In this document: in pieces, positions 13,518-26,527 of the stretch | How positions within the stretch are numbered: position 1 is the first letter of the stretch | Layout of the letters: each line of letters opens with the position of its first letter | DNA from: Opisthorchis felineus | Taxonomy: Eukaryota; Platyhelminthes; Trematoda; Opisthorchiida; Opisthorchiidae | Length of the DNA: 64,000 nt | Assembly: GCA_004794785.1 (NCBI GenBank) | Contig: SJOL01001796.1 | Location: 1-64,000 of the forward strand | Direction: 5' to 3' | Program-made: the position numbers and the translations under genes | The notes under the pieces: generated by a model | What the model was told of the DNA's origin: nothing | Databases searched by the model: none | The model's input: only the letters and a program-made list of their open reading frames with translations

Positions 13518-16380
13518 TTACTGCTTGTATTTTTCAAAAAAAGGTCGATTACCGAAAGCCTCACGTTCTCGGAGTTCGTGATGGTGGGTTTTATAAAAGC
13601 GTCAAATAACAACTGCCGACCATGAGGGGTTAAGTCAAATTGTCAGTGTCGAGTTGCGCATACCATTCCCCATGATAGTTATTTAGTTAATACACTGGTT
13701 GGAAAGGCAGACGATATCATATTCTACCTGCTTCCGGTGTAAAACGTCACCCCCTACCAAACGAACAAAAATAAATATCATGAGCCACTGAGAACTTGGC
13801 ATTATTCATGTTCAGGTTGCGATCCAGCAAATGCACTAGGATAGGGGAGAAACTGTAGAAGAGCACGTAGGTTCGTCCGCGTTCGTACTTTTCAACGTGA
13901 AGCCAAACGTACAAGATTCTGGATGACAGAATTCTCTGACATAACACTCCTACTACTGTACAGCATTTCATCCAGATGATTTTAGGTTTCCAGGTAAGAA
14001 AAATTGATGAGAATGAGTGATCTAGGGCCTAATCATTTTATTATTCGAATGGTAACCTGAGCTCGATGGGTTATATCTTGAAAGGCGTTTAAAAAAGCAT
14101 ATTTCTTATTCAAAATTCAGCTTTCTCATCTGTACGGATCTACCCTTGTAGCGCTGTATCTTAACTGCGAACCTCGCTAGAACCAACTTTCCGTAGCTCA
14201 CAGCGCTATTGGCCCAGAAGAAATACAGTCTGTCAGCCTGCCAACATCATGCCTGACGGGTAGATTAGTTTGCCCGTCCACAGTTCCATTTTAATCAAGC
14301 GGGTGTGTGGGTTCATTTCAGAACCATGGTAACAACACACTCCACGCATGTTTCGTCTGGATGAACAATACGGGTTTGGACAGTAGTATTCCATGGCCTG
14401 AGCGGACGTTAAAAATCACTGCATCGAATAGTTTGGCGGTATATGGTGGTAATCAATACAGGACCTTGAACACAGTCAATTAATCCAAACAGAAATGTAC
14501 ACAGAAGCGTAAATGTTGTCTAAAACATGCCTAATAAAGATAGGACCGTAACTTGAAGTGTCCGACTACTCTTTTTTTCAGGAGCGGTGTTAGATGCTGC
14601 GCTGTCATGATGAGACAACGTTTAACACTCGAGTGTATCTTCTCAAAATTAATGGGCTCTTGCGATCAATATTACTGCCCTGAGTGTTACAGCATTACCA
14701 AACAGCTAAAAGCTACCGTGGGGTTAATATGCCCCAACAAATAATCTGACACTCGCTGACCCACCAAAAGCTCTACTTTTCATTCCGACTTTTAATTTTG
14801 TAGAAAAACAGTTTGGTAATAATTTGAAGTTGAGATCCGGTCATCCACATCCACATCACAGAGTCAAATGTGACTGATGGACTTACCACGTCGTATTCAA
14901 ATGATAGTATCCTATTGGTAACTCAACCACAGACAAGGAGCAGATTGCGGAGTGGGTCAAGCGACTTTGAGGTAAAAAACAAGCCCATTTAACTCTCACC
15001 CGTAAGTCGAAAGTTAAAATATTAGCTCCCACAAAATGACTGCTACGGTCGACCAGGAGGAAGGCTTGGATATGCAACTATCGGACATGAATGTTCAATG
15101 ATGTTGTGGACCACAGTTTTCTTAATGCCTTCTTAAGACCATAAACCCGAGTCTGGATAGCCGTTTGGTGGCCTGATGCGCTTAGCCAAACCAGAAAGCC
15201 AATGAACGTGCGAATCAGCTGATCTATTTAACACTGACGCGTGTCATGTGCAGCCAAGAACGGGCTGCTTATAAAGCTCACGTGGAAAGTTCTAGGCGGG
15301 CCAAAAATAACACTTTAGTGTTAGAACTCGTTTGTAAAGGGCAAGTGAAGAACAACCAATGAAATATGTTCCACCGAAAACGGGTATTCCACTGGCAGTT
15401 GTGTAGTCCCGTGACGGTCGGGATTGCTTCTACTAATAAATGACAACTTCGAAGATTTAAGTCCTGCAAACCGTTTGAAATTTTCAGACTTTAGGTGTTG
15501 ACTGTTGCCTATGGTAGCATGCAGTGTTTAAGGCTGTTTAGTTTGCGTCCATGAACTTTAATTCCATTGCAAGTTCAAGCAACAGCACATGGTTCTTTCC
15601 TGCTGAAGGAAACGACTACATGGCACTGCCTTGTTGCGAGAAGTGGTCGATCACAGCGACTCAACACCCACTCTTTCCCATATGAAGTACGAGTTGTGTG
15701 GACTTAGGCCTAACCATATATTGAGTGACAATTTCTGACGATGACCTGCCTCTTTTGACAGGTTGGAATTTGCTGCCACCGACATCCCTTTTTTGTAGCG
15801 TATATCAGACCAATATTACGACTGTTACGGCGATGTGCTCACCAGATTGTCCGTAACCAAAGTGATACAATCTGAGAGTAGATCATGCTTGAACGTGGGA
15901 GAATCTGAGGAGTAGTCTACTCATATCCACATGTTATTTCTTAGTATTTGATAGCTGCATTATGGGGGATGGACTTTGTGCGTAGCGCGTCTTTCTGATA
16001 GTTTCCTCATCAAAATTTTCGTATGCTATTTACCCGACGGATATTGTGGCTGATACGACACACGCATCCAAACGGATTCACATAGAATGAAGCACTGATA
16101 GTACTCTGTTCATCGAGGTATTTTTGGAATGCAACCATAGACGCCATGGATTTTTAGTTTCAGGAAATCTGAGTTTGTATTATAATCTGGGATGGGAAAG
16201 TTACGATGGCACATTGGGAAGCAACTCTGCCATCGTGAATATTCACGAGATTTTGACGGTTTTCTGGTGTCCTGACATCTTAGATATTCATGTTGTCTAT
16301 TGTCAATAATCCACTGACACCGTATGAATGAGTGATCAGCAATAGAAATGCCTAGAAAGAACCTGGAATACGGATTAACT

Positions 16381-16718
16381 CACTACTCATTAGGTTACTG
16401 ATAACTCTTCGACAGCCCATGACCGGTTTCGCCGTTTTTGAATCTCCTCAGACAGGCACAGTGCTGAGTTCCCCTCAACCTTATGTTCCACTTGAACCCA
16501 AATTGCACAAGATTAGCGAAATGTATACCAATTTGGTTTTGATAGGAAACCCAACTGAATCCCTCGTTTACGATTTCCTCTCTTAACTTAGTCTGCTGCA
16601 CCAGGCCGCCTCATGTTTCATTTGGCACGATATGCCAATATCGCAACACATACACTAACAGACTATCCATACAATGTATGGAGTCGAGGAATTTTCAGCA
16701 ACCTTTTTAGTAGTGTGT
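16381..16718 (-). repeat. Interspersed repeat, copy B, flanked by inverted repeats
   Basis: This copy is homologous to the repeat at 5456-5745 with its blocks rearranged: Y plus Z are inverted at the left (16381-16520), X is direct (about 16540-16650), and a second Z lies at the right. The outer 33 bases (16381-16413 and 16683-16715) are imperfect inverted repeats, 26 of 33 matching, beginning CACTACT and ending TCGAC. The right Z block is homologous only from about where the ribozyme would cleave. The element type is not established. Confidence 0.6.
16409..16460 (-). ncRNA. Hammerhead-ribozyme-like motif B (degenerate)
   Basis: On the minus strand CTGAGGA (16451-16445) fits the CUGANGA core. 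It is followed by 14 nt, GAAA (16430-16427), CCG and GTC ending at 16421. Stem I is good: GCCTGT just before the core pairs with ATGGGC just after the cleavage triplet over 6 bp, two of them G-U. Stem II keeps the outer G-C pair but little else. The core and 14-nt spacing match motif A at 5.66 kb while the surroundings have diverged, as expected for a conserved ribozyme core that is now decaying. Confidence 0.5.
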
Positions 16719-19700
16719 TGCGTCTGTGCGAAGTAACAAACGTTGTGCCATCCAATAGATAATCCTGAGCAATGTCAAATCACGTCGAAGAGGCACTTTT
16801 GACGACGAAATGTCGGCAAACATCTCGATCAAAAGGTTATCAGTTATCATTACAAAGTAAGTCCCGGAAAACAAGTTTTTCTGGGTTTCTCCACATTTAT
16901 TGCCCATTTTGTATTGCCCTACGACTAACGTTCTGACAGATTTGAGGATGAATGAAGAACCGAATTCGTCCGTTTGGGAAAACAGAACTACTAACGTTCG
17001 AAACTCGTGTGAAGCACCAATTGATCTCATCTGTGTTATTTATCGGTCATCCACAGCTTCTGGTATATAGTGGATGTTGTTGTCACGATCTACATGCTCA
17101 TTCGGTTAGAAGACAAACCTCCTCGTAAAACCTTGAACAGGAAGGATTTCCGCGAGGGTTTGCAATCTCTACCATTGTCAAAAACCGTTCGTCTTTGCAT
17201 TAAAACAAATAATTTTACTCCTCAGAAGGTATACAAATGGTCTTTGTACATTCGGCGTGTCTATCCGCCTTTCGTGATGAATGTGTTAACAACTTCAGAT
17301 GCTGTGGTGACAACTGCCCAGCCTCACAAATATACTGAGTTTCTGTCGGTACCGATGTTGCGGGTAAGTGATAATTGGATGCAGATGCAATCGCGTTGTA
17401 GAACCGATAGATCAACAGATGTCTGGTGGTTCTCGTGTGGTAGAAAGTCGTTACATTTCGAACCACATTCTTGATTTTCATAGTTGCGCTACTCTGTCTT
17501 CAAAAGTCAAGGAATAAAACGAAATCGCCCGAAAAACAACCTTCTGACCAAGCCGGAATCACGTCCGACAGAGCCAAAGGCAGAGTGTACACGTTCTACA
17601 ACGTGATATTGGTTGGATAAAACACTGAACTGTGCGTATATGAAGGAAATCTTGAGAACCTAGGTGCCCTGTCATGTGCAGCATTCGTGATTCCTCATCT
17701 GCAGTAGTAACAAATGGCTATAAACCAATCGTGAATTGATGGGATATAATTATCCCACATCAAACGGGTCGGATCAGATAGTTCTCTATTTCATTTGCGT
17801 TCCTTCACTACAGGACTGCATTTTGCTTAAACCACCTATCGAGCAAGAGATGACGCTGTGTCTCACCACATCTATTCTCCTGGGGAATATCGCAGTACGG
17901 TCACTAACCCTCTCAACAGCAAATGCCTTGTAGAAGTGACTGAACGCCGCTGTCATTTTCACTTACAGGCTGGCAATGAGTCGATTGATTTACGATTACT
18001 TTTGTACGGGCTCTCATGAGAGCCTGAACAATTGATATCAAAGATCACCAAGTTTATTCCGTAGTCGCAATTAACAAAAAGAAATTAGAACCAATGCCAA
18101 ACGGGTTCCCGTTGCGACGAGCATTTTCCCAATCCTCAGTGGTCCAGGTAGACCGGATGAACAACCAGAAATTCACGTAATTGCTTCGCCACTGATAGCA
18201 TAAGACTATGAGCGTCGAAGACCAATAACTGTGATAAGGACGTTGAAGCAGATTACTTCAATTTCTCCCTCGTATTCAAAGCCGTCTTACTAGGAAAAAT
18301 GGATTGTTGGGCGATTGACAATGTCTTCCTAAAAAAACCGCTACCTGTAAGTCTGGCGGAAAAATATTCCACGCCCTGTCATGGATTTCACTGTTCTAGG
18401 TCCATCGAGTTGACGTAATCTCCCGGACTTTTATATTCGGTCGATGAACACCACAGACGAAAGTTCCGTTCAGGTAACAGCCTAACACCAACTGAATTTT
18501 TAAGTGAGTATATAGACCCATACATCATGTTTTTATTGGGCGTGTTTTATGAGCATTTTCTGTAACCGGACAGTTCATTCCGATAGAATCAGTAACGTTT
18601 ACCCTCTGCGCCGAAATTTGGGTGGACAGTCGGCTAGTCGACTGGTATTCGAGGACCCAGAATAAAAAGTAGTATGCAACAGCGGTGCACAAAGGCGATA
18701 AAAAATTCGTTGAGTAAGCTAAATCCCGTGTGTTCCTGTTTCCCTCGTTTAGGTCTGAGAATGTGGAAGACAATTAGATTTTCAAGCATAACTATGCCCA
18801 AGTACCACGCACTTTTGGGTCCTGGTTTCGATTAATTCATGAAAAAGATACTGCTCTGCGCAAAAACTCTGATCGACGAACGTAACACCCTCTTATCAGG
18901 CAGTCACTGTTTTCAAATCAGCGGTTACTCGAAACTCAGGTCACACTATCAATGGGAGGTCGCGGGCTCGAAACGCCCTGAAGTTTCTTGAGAGGAACAC
19001 TGCTGGTGATTCCCAATAAAGATGAAACTCCTCGACCTTTTAGCATGGATTGGTTTCACTTACAGGAAGAAACATCGACTGTAAACACCATCGACATTTT
19101 AACTCTGCTCAGCTAAAGTCCACAATCAGAACAAGAAATGCACTAGACCTGTTTCCGGAAATATGTTCTGGACTAGGTAGAATGCTTTGAAGTTGTGAAC
19201 GATCGTGTTGTGCAACATAAGCATGTCATGCAGTAGCCGAAACAAAACGAAACTGGTTGTTGGAACCTGAGCTACAGTAGGTGAAGATTCTTCCAGGTTG
19301 GAACTTTAGAGTCGTAGAACAGAGATGCCTGGATGGTGTTGCTCTTTCGGTATTTAGTAAAGGTCCAGTGACGCTAGCTAGAAATTCATCACTTCTTATT
19401 TTCATCTTTGTGTTAATAGATTTATTCTTCTTGAAACCAGGTGCCACAAGGCGCAAGTTCGTGGAAAATTACTAGCTCTATGTGACAAGGGACTGCCATA
19501 TTACTATACAGGTCTGTGCGCAGATCGTGCTGCAGGAAGTCGTAGACGAGCGGATCGGCTATGTGATACGTACTCAGCAAGCTTAGCTTCTGGCAAGACT
19601 GACCTGCAACAGGGATGAAGTAAGTAAGCCGAAAATACCTGCGGAATTCGTAACCTTCGTCAACCAAATGAAGGTGAGTACAGCAGTGAAGCAATCGTAG

Positions 19701-20083
19701 TGTTAACACTGGCGATGATGGTTAAATGGTGGTTAAATGTAGATGGCGTGGTGGGGTTCACGTTAGCCAGCTCCTGTCGACGAATCACTTCGCTATTTCT
19801 AAAGGCTGACCAACCACCATCGGAGGAACTTCTTTTAGAAATCTGACTACGAAACTGATACCTGATAAGAGCTCAGAAACAAATATAGAAAGAACAATGT
19901 ATAAAGACGTATCAATGCGAGTAACGGCGAAAAATCAACCGTCGCCAAGCTTGGAGCAGAGAAACATATGCAGCGAAAAACAAAAACATGAAAAGGACCA
20001 ATCCTCCAATCGGTCAGGAGAAAGTGGATAACAAATCATTATCCAGAGATAAAACAGGCGACCTGTCGGTAAGCTCGACGACA
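16719..20083. other. Region downstream of PDIA6, no gene recognised
   Basis: This should include the PDIA6 3' untranslated region (minus strand, below 20084). No close AATAAA was seen on the minus strand; the first clear one is near 19420-19430. A plus-strand frame at 17070-17474 (134 codons) starts at GTG and has no family motif. A minus-strand frame at 16707-17030 is also unassigned. A B-box-like string (gggctcgaaacgcc) near 18965 has no convincing A box. Confidence 0.4.
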
Positions 20084-20140
20084 CTACAACTCGCGCTTGA
20101 TTCCCATTTCCTCCCAGTCGATTTCCTCTTCTTCGATTGG
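20084..20140 (-). CDS. PDIA6: PDIA6 exon 10 (acidic tail, KREL terminus)
   Basis: This 57-bp terminal exon follows a strong acceptor (tttctttttttcccccag). It encodes [18 protein letters not shown] and stops at TAG (20086-20084). The acidic stretch is typical of the low-affinity calcium-binding tail of P5 proteins. The final tetrapeptide is KREL, not KDEL. Confidence 0.92.
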   Translation of the reverse strand, partial: PIEEEEIDWEEMGIKREL

Positions 20141-23100
20141 CTGGGGGAAAAAAAGAAATGCATATCGGAACCGACATTGTGTATCCGTGGGTGGAATTAC
20201 AGAATACAAATCTGCTGCCATAGAGCAAGGGACATGGTGTAAAATGGAAAACCCACGATATGTTGCGAACACTGTACAAACAAAACACGTAAGTCGGGAA
20301 GGCGTAAATTAAGTGACCAGAAGACAAACTGAAGCAATCTTCCCCCACCCAAAATCTTTCTCTTTAGAATAGTCTATAAGTGCAGCTCTTCCAGTCACTA
20401 TCCGCCGTGTGATCCCCCAAAGAGACCAACCGCAGGAGAGCTCAAGTATCCACTCATCCATGATGTGGATCTCATTCAGAGGGATTCTGTACGTAGAGAG
20501 AAGGGTTGACGGAAGTGTTTGTGGTCTTTGTGTAGTTCAGTCAATCAAATTAATTTAGCAGCTAAAAAGCGTGTACCATCGGCACAATGATTTCAGCTGC
20601 TACAGTTTCGATCACCGAAAAGTGAGAGAGTGTGGGACATACAGCCAAGCCTTGGAGGCGATGGCACATCTGGTTAGTTCGGGAAATGGGTGGTTACGCA
20701 TTGAAGGCGATAGCTTTGATGCACGAGTGCCATTGACTGCGCCATTGGGCCATTTCTACTAGTGGCATTAACCATTGCTGAGTTGAGTCCCGGAATCCCC
20801 ATCCAGGAAGGCGGCAGTTGCCGACCAAACTAAGTTTACTGGTTAGTGTTTTCATACTTCGTTGCCAGATCATACACTGTCCATCCCTCGGTCGCTTCCA
20901 CTCAACACAGGGCTGGGCAAAAAGAGCTCTGTGAGGCAGATGGCACTCTGGCATGCGGAGTACACGTCGTAATCAGCGTAATCTATGAAGCGTGAGTAAT
21001 TCGTCTACCGCGGGAGAGGTCCCTCTTCTTTAAACCACCTGGCATACCCCGGCATTTCTAGTCCGACGTTCTCACCAGCCCAGACTAATGCCTCGGAGAC
21101 ACGGACGGTCAAACACTGACAACTTTCGTGTGTCCTCTGCGCGTAGGGGCCACGTTTCTGATCCATGAAACAGTGTGGATCGCACTGCTGTAGTGTAAAC
21201 TCTGCCCTTGACAGGCGAGATAGAACCGTCAAGCCGATCCGTACACATTTTTATGCAAACGAACTCAAACTGGGACCACTTATTTGTCTTTGTCAATACC
21301 ACAGTTAAAGATGACCGATGCCTTCGAACAAACAAATATTGGCCAACCCGAGAACCGCAGAACCAGTAAGATAAATGACCAAACGTGAGTATAGTTCAGC
21401 ATTCAATGAATCTTGTGAAAAGCAGCGAACAGTACAGAGTTTGAACTCACACTTCTCTGGAATGATGCGGCAATTTTTGGGTGATTTCTAGGAAGACAAG
21501 TCTTGGCAAACATGTGCTGTGGACAGTGATAGCTGGTTGATATTATTTCTCAGTTGGCACATGACTATGTTTACACCTGTGTCTGATAAAGGCACAACAA
21601 GGTTTCTAGTAGGTACTTGCATCTCTATTGATATCAAGTGGTCAATATATTGGAAATACCAACTTGTTCGAAGATACTTAGAAAGTCCAACGGACACTGT
21701 TTGTCAGCAAGTTTCGACAGGCATTTACCAATGTAAACTGACAAGCGAGCGCAAGCAAGACGAAGAACTGAATATAGCAAGGTAAGGCCGGAATACGGGT
21801 GCCTGAGTGGTTAATGCTCAAACTTTCTGTGGTTCGAACGCAACCCCGGCATCTTGACCGCTTTTGTCTAAGATCGGGTAACATGGTAGTCCTCATGCTC
21901 CCTTGGGACCGCATAGCAGCTATGCACCGAAAGAGGGTTACAGCGGAATGATCGACTGGACTCGGTAGAGCAAACCAAAGCCATTTGATTAGAGTGGTAT
22001 TTGCCTCCGGCTACTCACTTCAGACTGATTTAGTCACCTATACACACACACACACAGAACTATCGATTCAGTCGCGCACAACGCTGACCATTATACTACT
22101 TCCGATAGGTTCATTGGAACCCGATAAATGATGCCACAGGATTGGGTCACGTAGATTTGCAGGTTTGTGTCTACCTGACTTTCGTACGACTTTCTAGCTC
22201 CCGATCCGAGCGACTCTGAATGATGCACAACGATCCTTTGTGAGAAGCATCGGATCGTGAGACCGATGGAATTTGCGAAACACATGACATCAAAAGAGAC
22301 ATAACAGTTGTTGAGGAGTTCAAGACTGATGAATCGAATTGCATGTATGGCCAAAAATTGATGCGGCGATGCATATGTCTCAATAAGGAAGACTCACGGG
22401 AGCATCGTTTCCATCCCAAGGATCCACAGTCAAGATCTTCGGTAGTTCACGCACGGGGAACAGTTGCATCGATGGATCACCATGGAGCAGGGAACGCAGG
22501 AAATCGTGAATACCCTCGGTGCTAAACGATCCGCGCAAAGTGGCACGTTTCAGCTTCTTGCTGTGAACAGCAACCATGGCCTGGTAACGAAAGAGTTGTA
22601 GGCTATAGATCATGTGTTACCCGAGTGAAACTATTTCACCATTTCCTTAAACCACATTGCAAATCAATTTTTGACCAGATAAAAAATGTGAGATGGTGCC
22701 AGTAGACCCTGTCTCTTTGGATACCTGTAGGACTGAGAACACACCGCAATAAATCTTGTGGAACTAGAAATGATATTGGGATTTGTGTTCACACTCAATT
22801 AAATATGTCACATCTGTGAGGAACGCTCTACGGAACTTTGCAAAAAAGGGAACTAGTATGGCGGCAGCGGGCGATGAGGGCAAGCCAGTTGAACGTGAAA
22901 ATATTACAACGTCTGAAACTCCATCCATCGGGACAAAACTGGAAGCCGCAAAAAGTCAGATGATGGCACGACAGAACAGTGAGTAGATAGCCTAGAAAAT
23001 GGAAGGAACGGGTAGGTACGTCACGAAACAAGATACTCTTAAATATGACAGTGCTGGAATAGAGGTCAGAGTTGTCATGCAGGAATAATATACTGTGGGT

Positions 23101-26100
23101 CCACATGCTCCTACTTTTGCTTGGCCGGAGGCACTGAACGATATGGAAGCTAACTGACGTCGGTGGCGCTGATGCTGCCAGTTTCTCTCCTCGAGTGTCT
23201 ACTCGGAGGTGTCGGAGGTGTAAGCACCTCGGATGTGTGTTGTAGGCTAACCCTGCCGCATTTGTTTCTTCTTTCCATTATAAGGCCTTAGTAAAATGTA
23301 TTGACAAGGTTATATGGCAGTGGAGCATTTGGTGTTGCCGCGAATGAAGATGACGAATAAGGTGCCCAACCAATGCACACCTCCTGCTGAAGACCAATTC
23401 AAGGAGTATGGAGAATGGCGTGGCAACGCGAAATGAAAGTGGATACTGTTAAATTGGATACTGTGCCTAATTATATCCTATATATCAGGGTCCCAGCTTT
23501 CACTCCCCAGCCGGACCGCCTAGCTACGGTTCACTAGTTGATGGCGCTGGTACCGTGTTGGGCCAGGTTCCCATAGGATGTTGGGTCGATCCCGCGGACT
23601 GTGTCTTACTCCGACTTAATATATAAATTGGTTGAGTTCATTGATATTCGCGGGTCCCTTGCTCACGGTTTTCGAACATAGGGACACAGAGCTTTTTTGC
23701 ACTAAGCCCCCACTCTTCCTCCTTTCCAATCACTGCTAGGGCGTAGTTTCCTCACTAATGTAAGGCGGTTAATTGCCACCGTGTATTACTGGCGCACTAT
23801 TGGCTATCGTTGACGATGACAATCATTGCAACACTACACAAGCCTCTATATTTAGGACTGTAAACGTAGGAATCTCCCATTTCCGTTCGGTTATTCGGCC
23901 ATAAAGTACGACGGTTCCAGCTGTCATCCCTCCATACATCGAAAACAGAACAGATACGGGCGGTTCGAGTTGAAGGCGATAGTTTTCGAGAATATCATTG
24001 GTGGTGATGGGCCATCGGAGCAAATATGGTTATAAGAGTGCCCTATAGGCGACCTTATAACTAACTACAGACATGTTCCAGCTAAAACCTCACTTTTCCA
24101 GCCAAAGAATCAAGTCATGTTTTTTAGCTACCGCGTGTTAGGGAACCACATGATGTACCCCGTAGAGAAGGAAGAGGTTGTGCAGAAAACCGGAGTTCAT
24201 AGGAAAGAAAACAGTGAAAACATACTTACCGGGTATCCTGCTCCACCGATATCAAACACTTTTTCCAACTCCGGCTGCTTTAGTGCTTCTGTCCAGGCCC
24301 ATCTAATGGGGAGAGTAGAATGAGAAGAAAGTAGGAAAGAAATCATTTTGCGTAGAAAATTAAACCAACTTGGTTGATCTACCCCTATTAGGTGTGTCAC
24401 CGGTTTCCTCATTTTGGTTTCGGTCTGTGAACACTCAAATCAATAGTGGCACGTCGTGACTGCTCGCAGGCACGGCTTATGACTGAAAATGATGGACGAT
24501 TTCGCACGGTCTCAAGGACGTTTGCTCGCAGCAAAATGTCCAAACACATTTACCACAGCGCTTCAAGATGGTTTAAACGCAGTCCTTCGAACAGTCATAC
24601 CTTATATAACGTACAAAGGTGAACGGCTCTTCATTACCCAAGCTGCGATAGAGAATCTGGGATCAGTGGCACAACTCTACCGAAGGCAACTAGTAAGCAA
24701 GAGGCTAAAAGCATTTGTGTTGGGACCGTGACTCACCCCCACTTCTGTTTTTTGTACTCGGCTGCCTGCTGCTTGATCGTGTTCAAATGCTGATTACGAC
24801 AATTGGACTGACAGTCGTACAGGCTTGGTAGGACACTGATGACACAGATTTGGTGGTTTTCGCAAGTGTCCGAGAACACTGCAGATGAAGTGATCTCGGT
24901 CAATTCGGGAGCGGGCATCGATGCCTCTGCCTTGTCCATCGCCCATCGCACTATGTCATCAGATGTCCGACCACCATCGTAGTCCACAGGGTCTGTATTC
25001 TTTTTTGAGCCAGCAGGGAAAAACTTGATCGTTGGGAATCCACGGATCTAGAAAAATCAAGCAGTGAATGGCGGTTCAATAAAGATTGCGGCAGAAAGCA
25101 AGTGAAAGCTGAAAATGCGCTTCGGCGCTGATACTGATGCACGTCCGAAATATTGATTTTTGCAGCAACTCCGTCAACGTGTGAGTTAGCAAGTCAACTG
25201 TACTTACACATGGGGAAAACGAGAACAGGTTCGAGCTGCTTTCCTATGAGAACATGTGTAGTAATTACAATAGGGTCGAAAATGGGGATGCGAAATAAAA
25301 ACAAGGCCACGTCAGTCGTCCCGCGGTTTGCGATCCTCTGCTAGTTGACACATTGGCCAGTGGAGCACTGAAAGCTTGCTAAAATTTGACGTAACCTAAT
25401 GAACCTTTGTCTAGCTGCCGACTGACAACATCAGAGTAAACGCTAAGCTCTGGCCGAAATGACTACGTACGCTCCCCGGTTTCTAAAAGGGAGATGAATG
25501 CGTTATCACCAAACGAAGTTGAATACCATCACAATAACTCACTAAACGCGACGTGCCTTACTTTGCTGTCCGTTAAAAACCGCCGGTGTTGAACAGTGCC
25601 AACACCTTGAACCCGAAAGAACTCGAATGGGCGAGGCACCTCATAAATGACAGCAAAAGTACGAATGAAAAGATGTCATCGGCTATAAGCTGACAAAGAC
25701 TCGTAATGACTGCAGATCTATTTTTGAGCAGGAAACCGGCTTTTATTGGATTAACCCAACCAGCCTCACCTGTCCACACGCTTGCTTCCACAATGCTATC
25801 GTTTATGTCCATGCAAGGGAATTCAATCACGAACTATCAACAACGTCCACAAGACTGCATACCCTGAAGCCGTATTATAGGTGCTCAAAAAATGTAAACG
25901 GGGCCACACCTCAAATGCACTAGGAACACTTCTGAATGATTTTACCGCTGGAATACACGTTCTAAGTAAGATGTTAGTCACATAGATTTAGAGCAGTTCC
26001 TCATGAAGTTCAAATAAGCGTTCTGCAACGACTCCGAGTACAATCCTCGCAGAAAAGTCATCCCCCAGGAAAGACCATTGAGCGGAATTAGTGTGACGGA

Positions 26101-26471
26101 TGACCTGGTCAGAAAAATCAAACAAAAAGTGTTTGGCTTGAAGAATGATAAAATTAGCTGGCCAAAATCAACTTGAAACGACAATGAAATATAGAGAAAA
26201 CTTGTCATAGTGCTCAAGCCGTGACCACTGAAGCATTAGTACAACGAAACTGACCCCGTATTTCTGAGACAGTTGATTGTGCACAGTGGCATCCACGGCA
26301 CCAACTTTCATGACACCTTTCAACTCAGTGGCAGCAGTCTCCCAGTGCGGTTTGAGGTTTTTACCTGAGGTAAACAATGATAAAACAAAGCCAGTAGAAA
26401 CATCAGTTCTGTGGAGCACAGTGACTCTTCCCCATAAGTAGCCATTGGGGCTATAGCAGCAGCCAACAGAA

Positions 26472-26527
<56 letters not shown>

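Larger units (their letters stand above)
5746..16380. other. Intergenic, no confident gene
   Basis: Nothing in this 10.6-kb stretch could be assigned to a known gene or repeat apart from the aminopeptidase-like relic near 13.2-13.5 kb and a small hairpin at 9198-9228. The longest ATG-initiated frame is 10084-10470 plus (128 codons), listed separately. A short CA run lies near 11740. Confidence 0.45.

Noticed and set aside
17070..17474. 134-codon plus-strand frame as a gene
   Set aside because: It starts at GTG, has no family motif, and an antisense frame is also open; length alone is not convincing.
18950..19020. B-box-like gggctcgaaacgcc as another SINE
   Set aside because: No A box and no shared SINE body were found nearby.
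21797..21955. True tRNA gene from A and B boxes
   Set aside because: No cloverleaf closes around the boxes, and the body matches three other SINE copies in the window.
23823..24023. 66-codon minus-strand frame as an extra PDIA6 exon
   Set aside because: It has no P5 homology, and exons 8 and 9 already join in phase without it.
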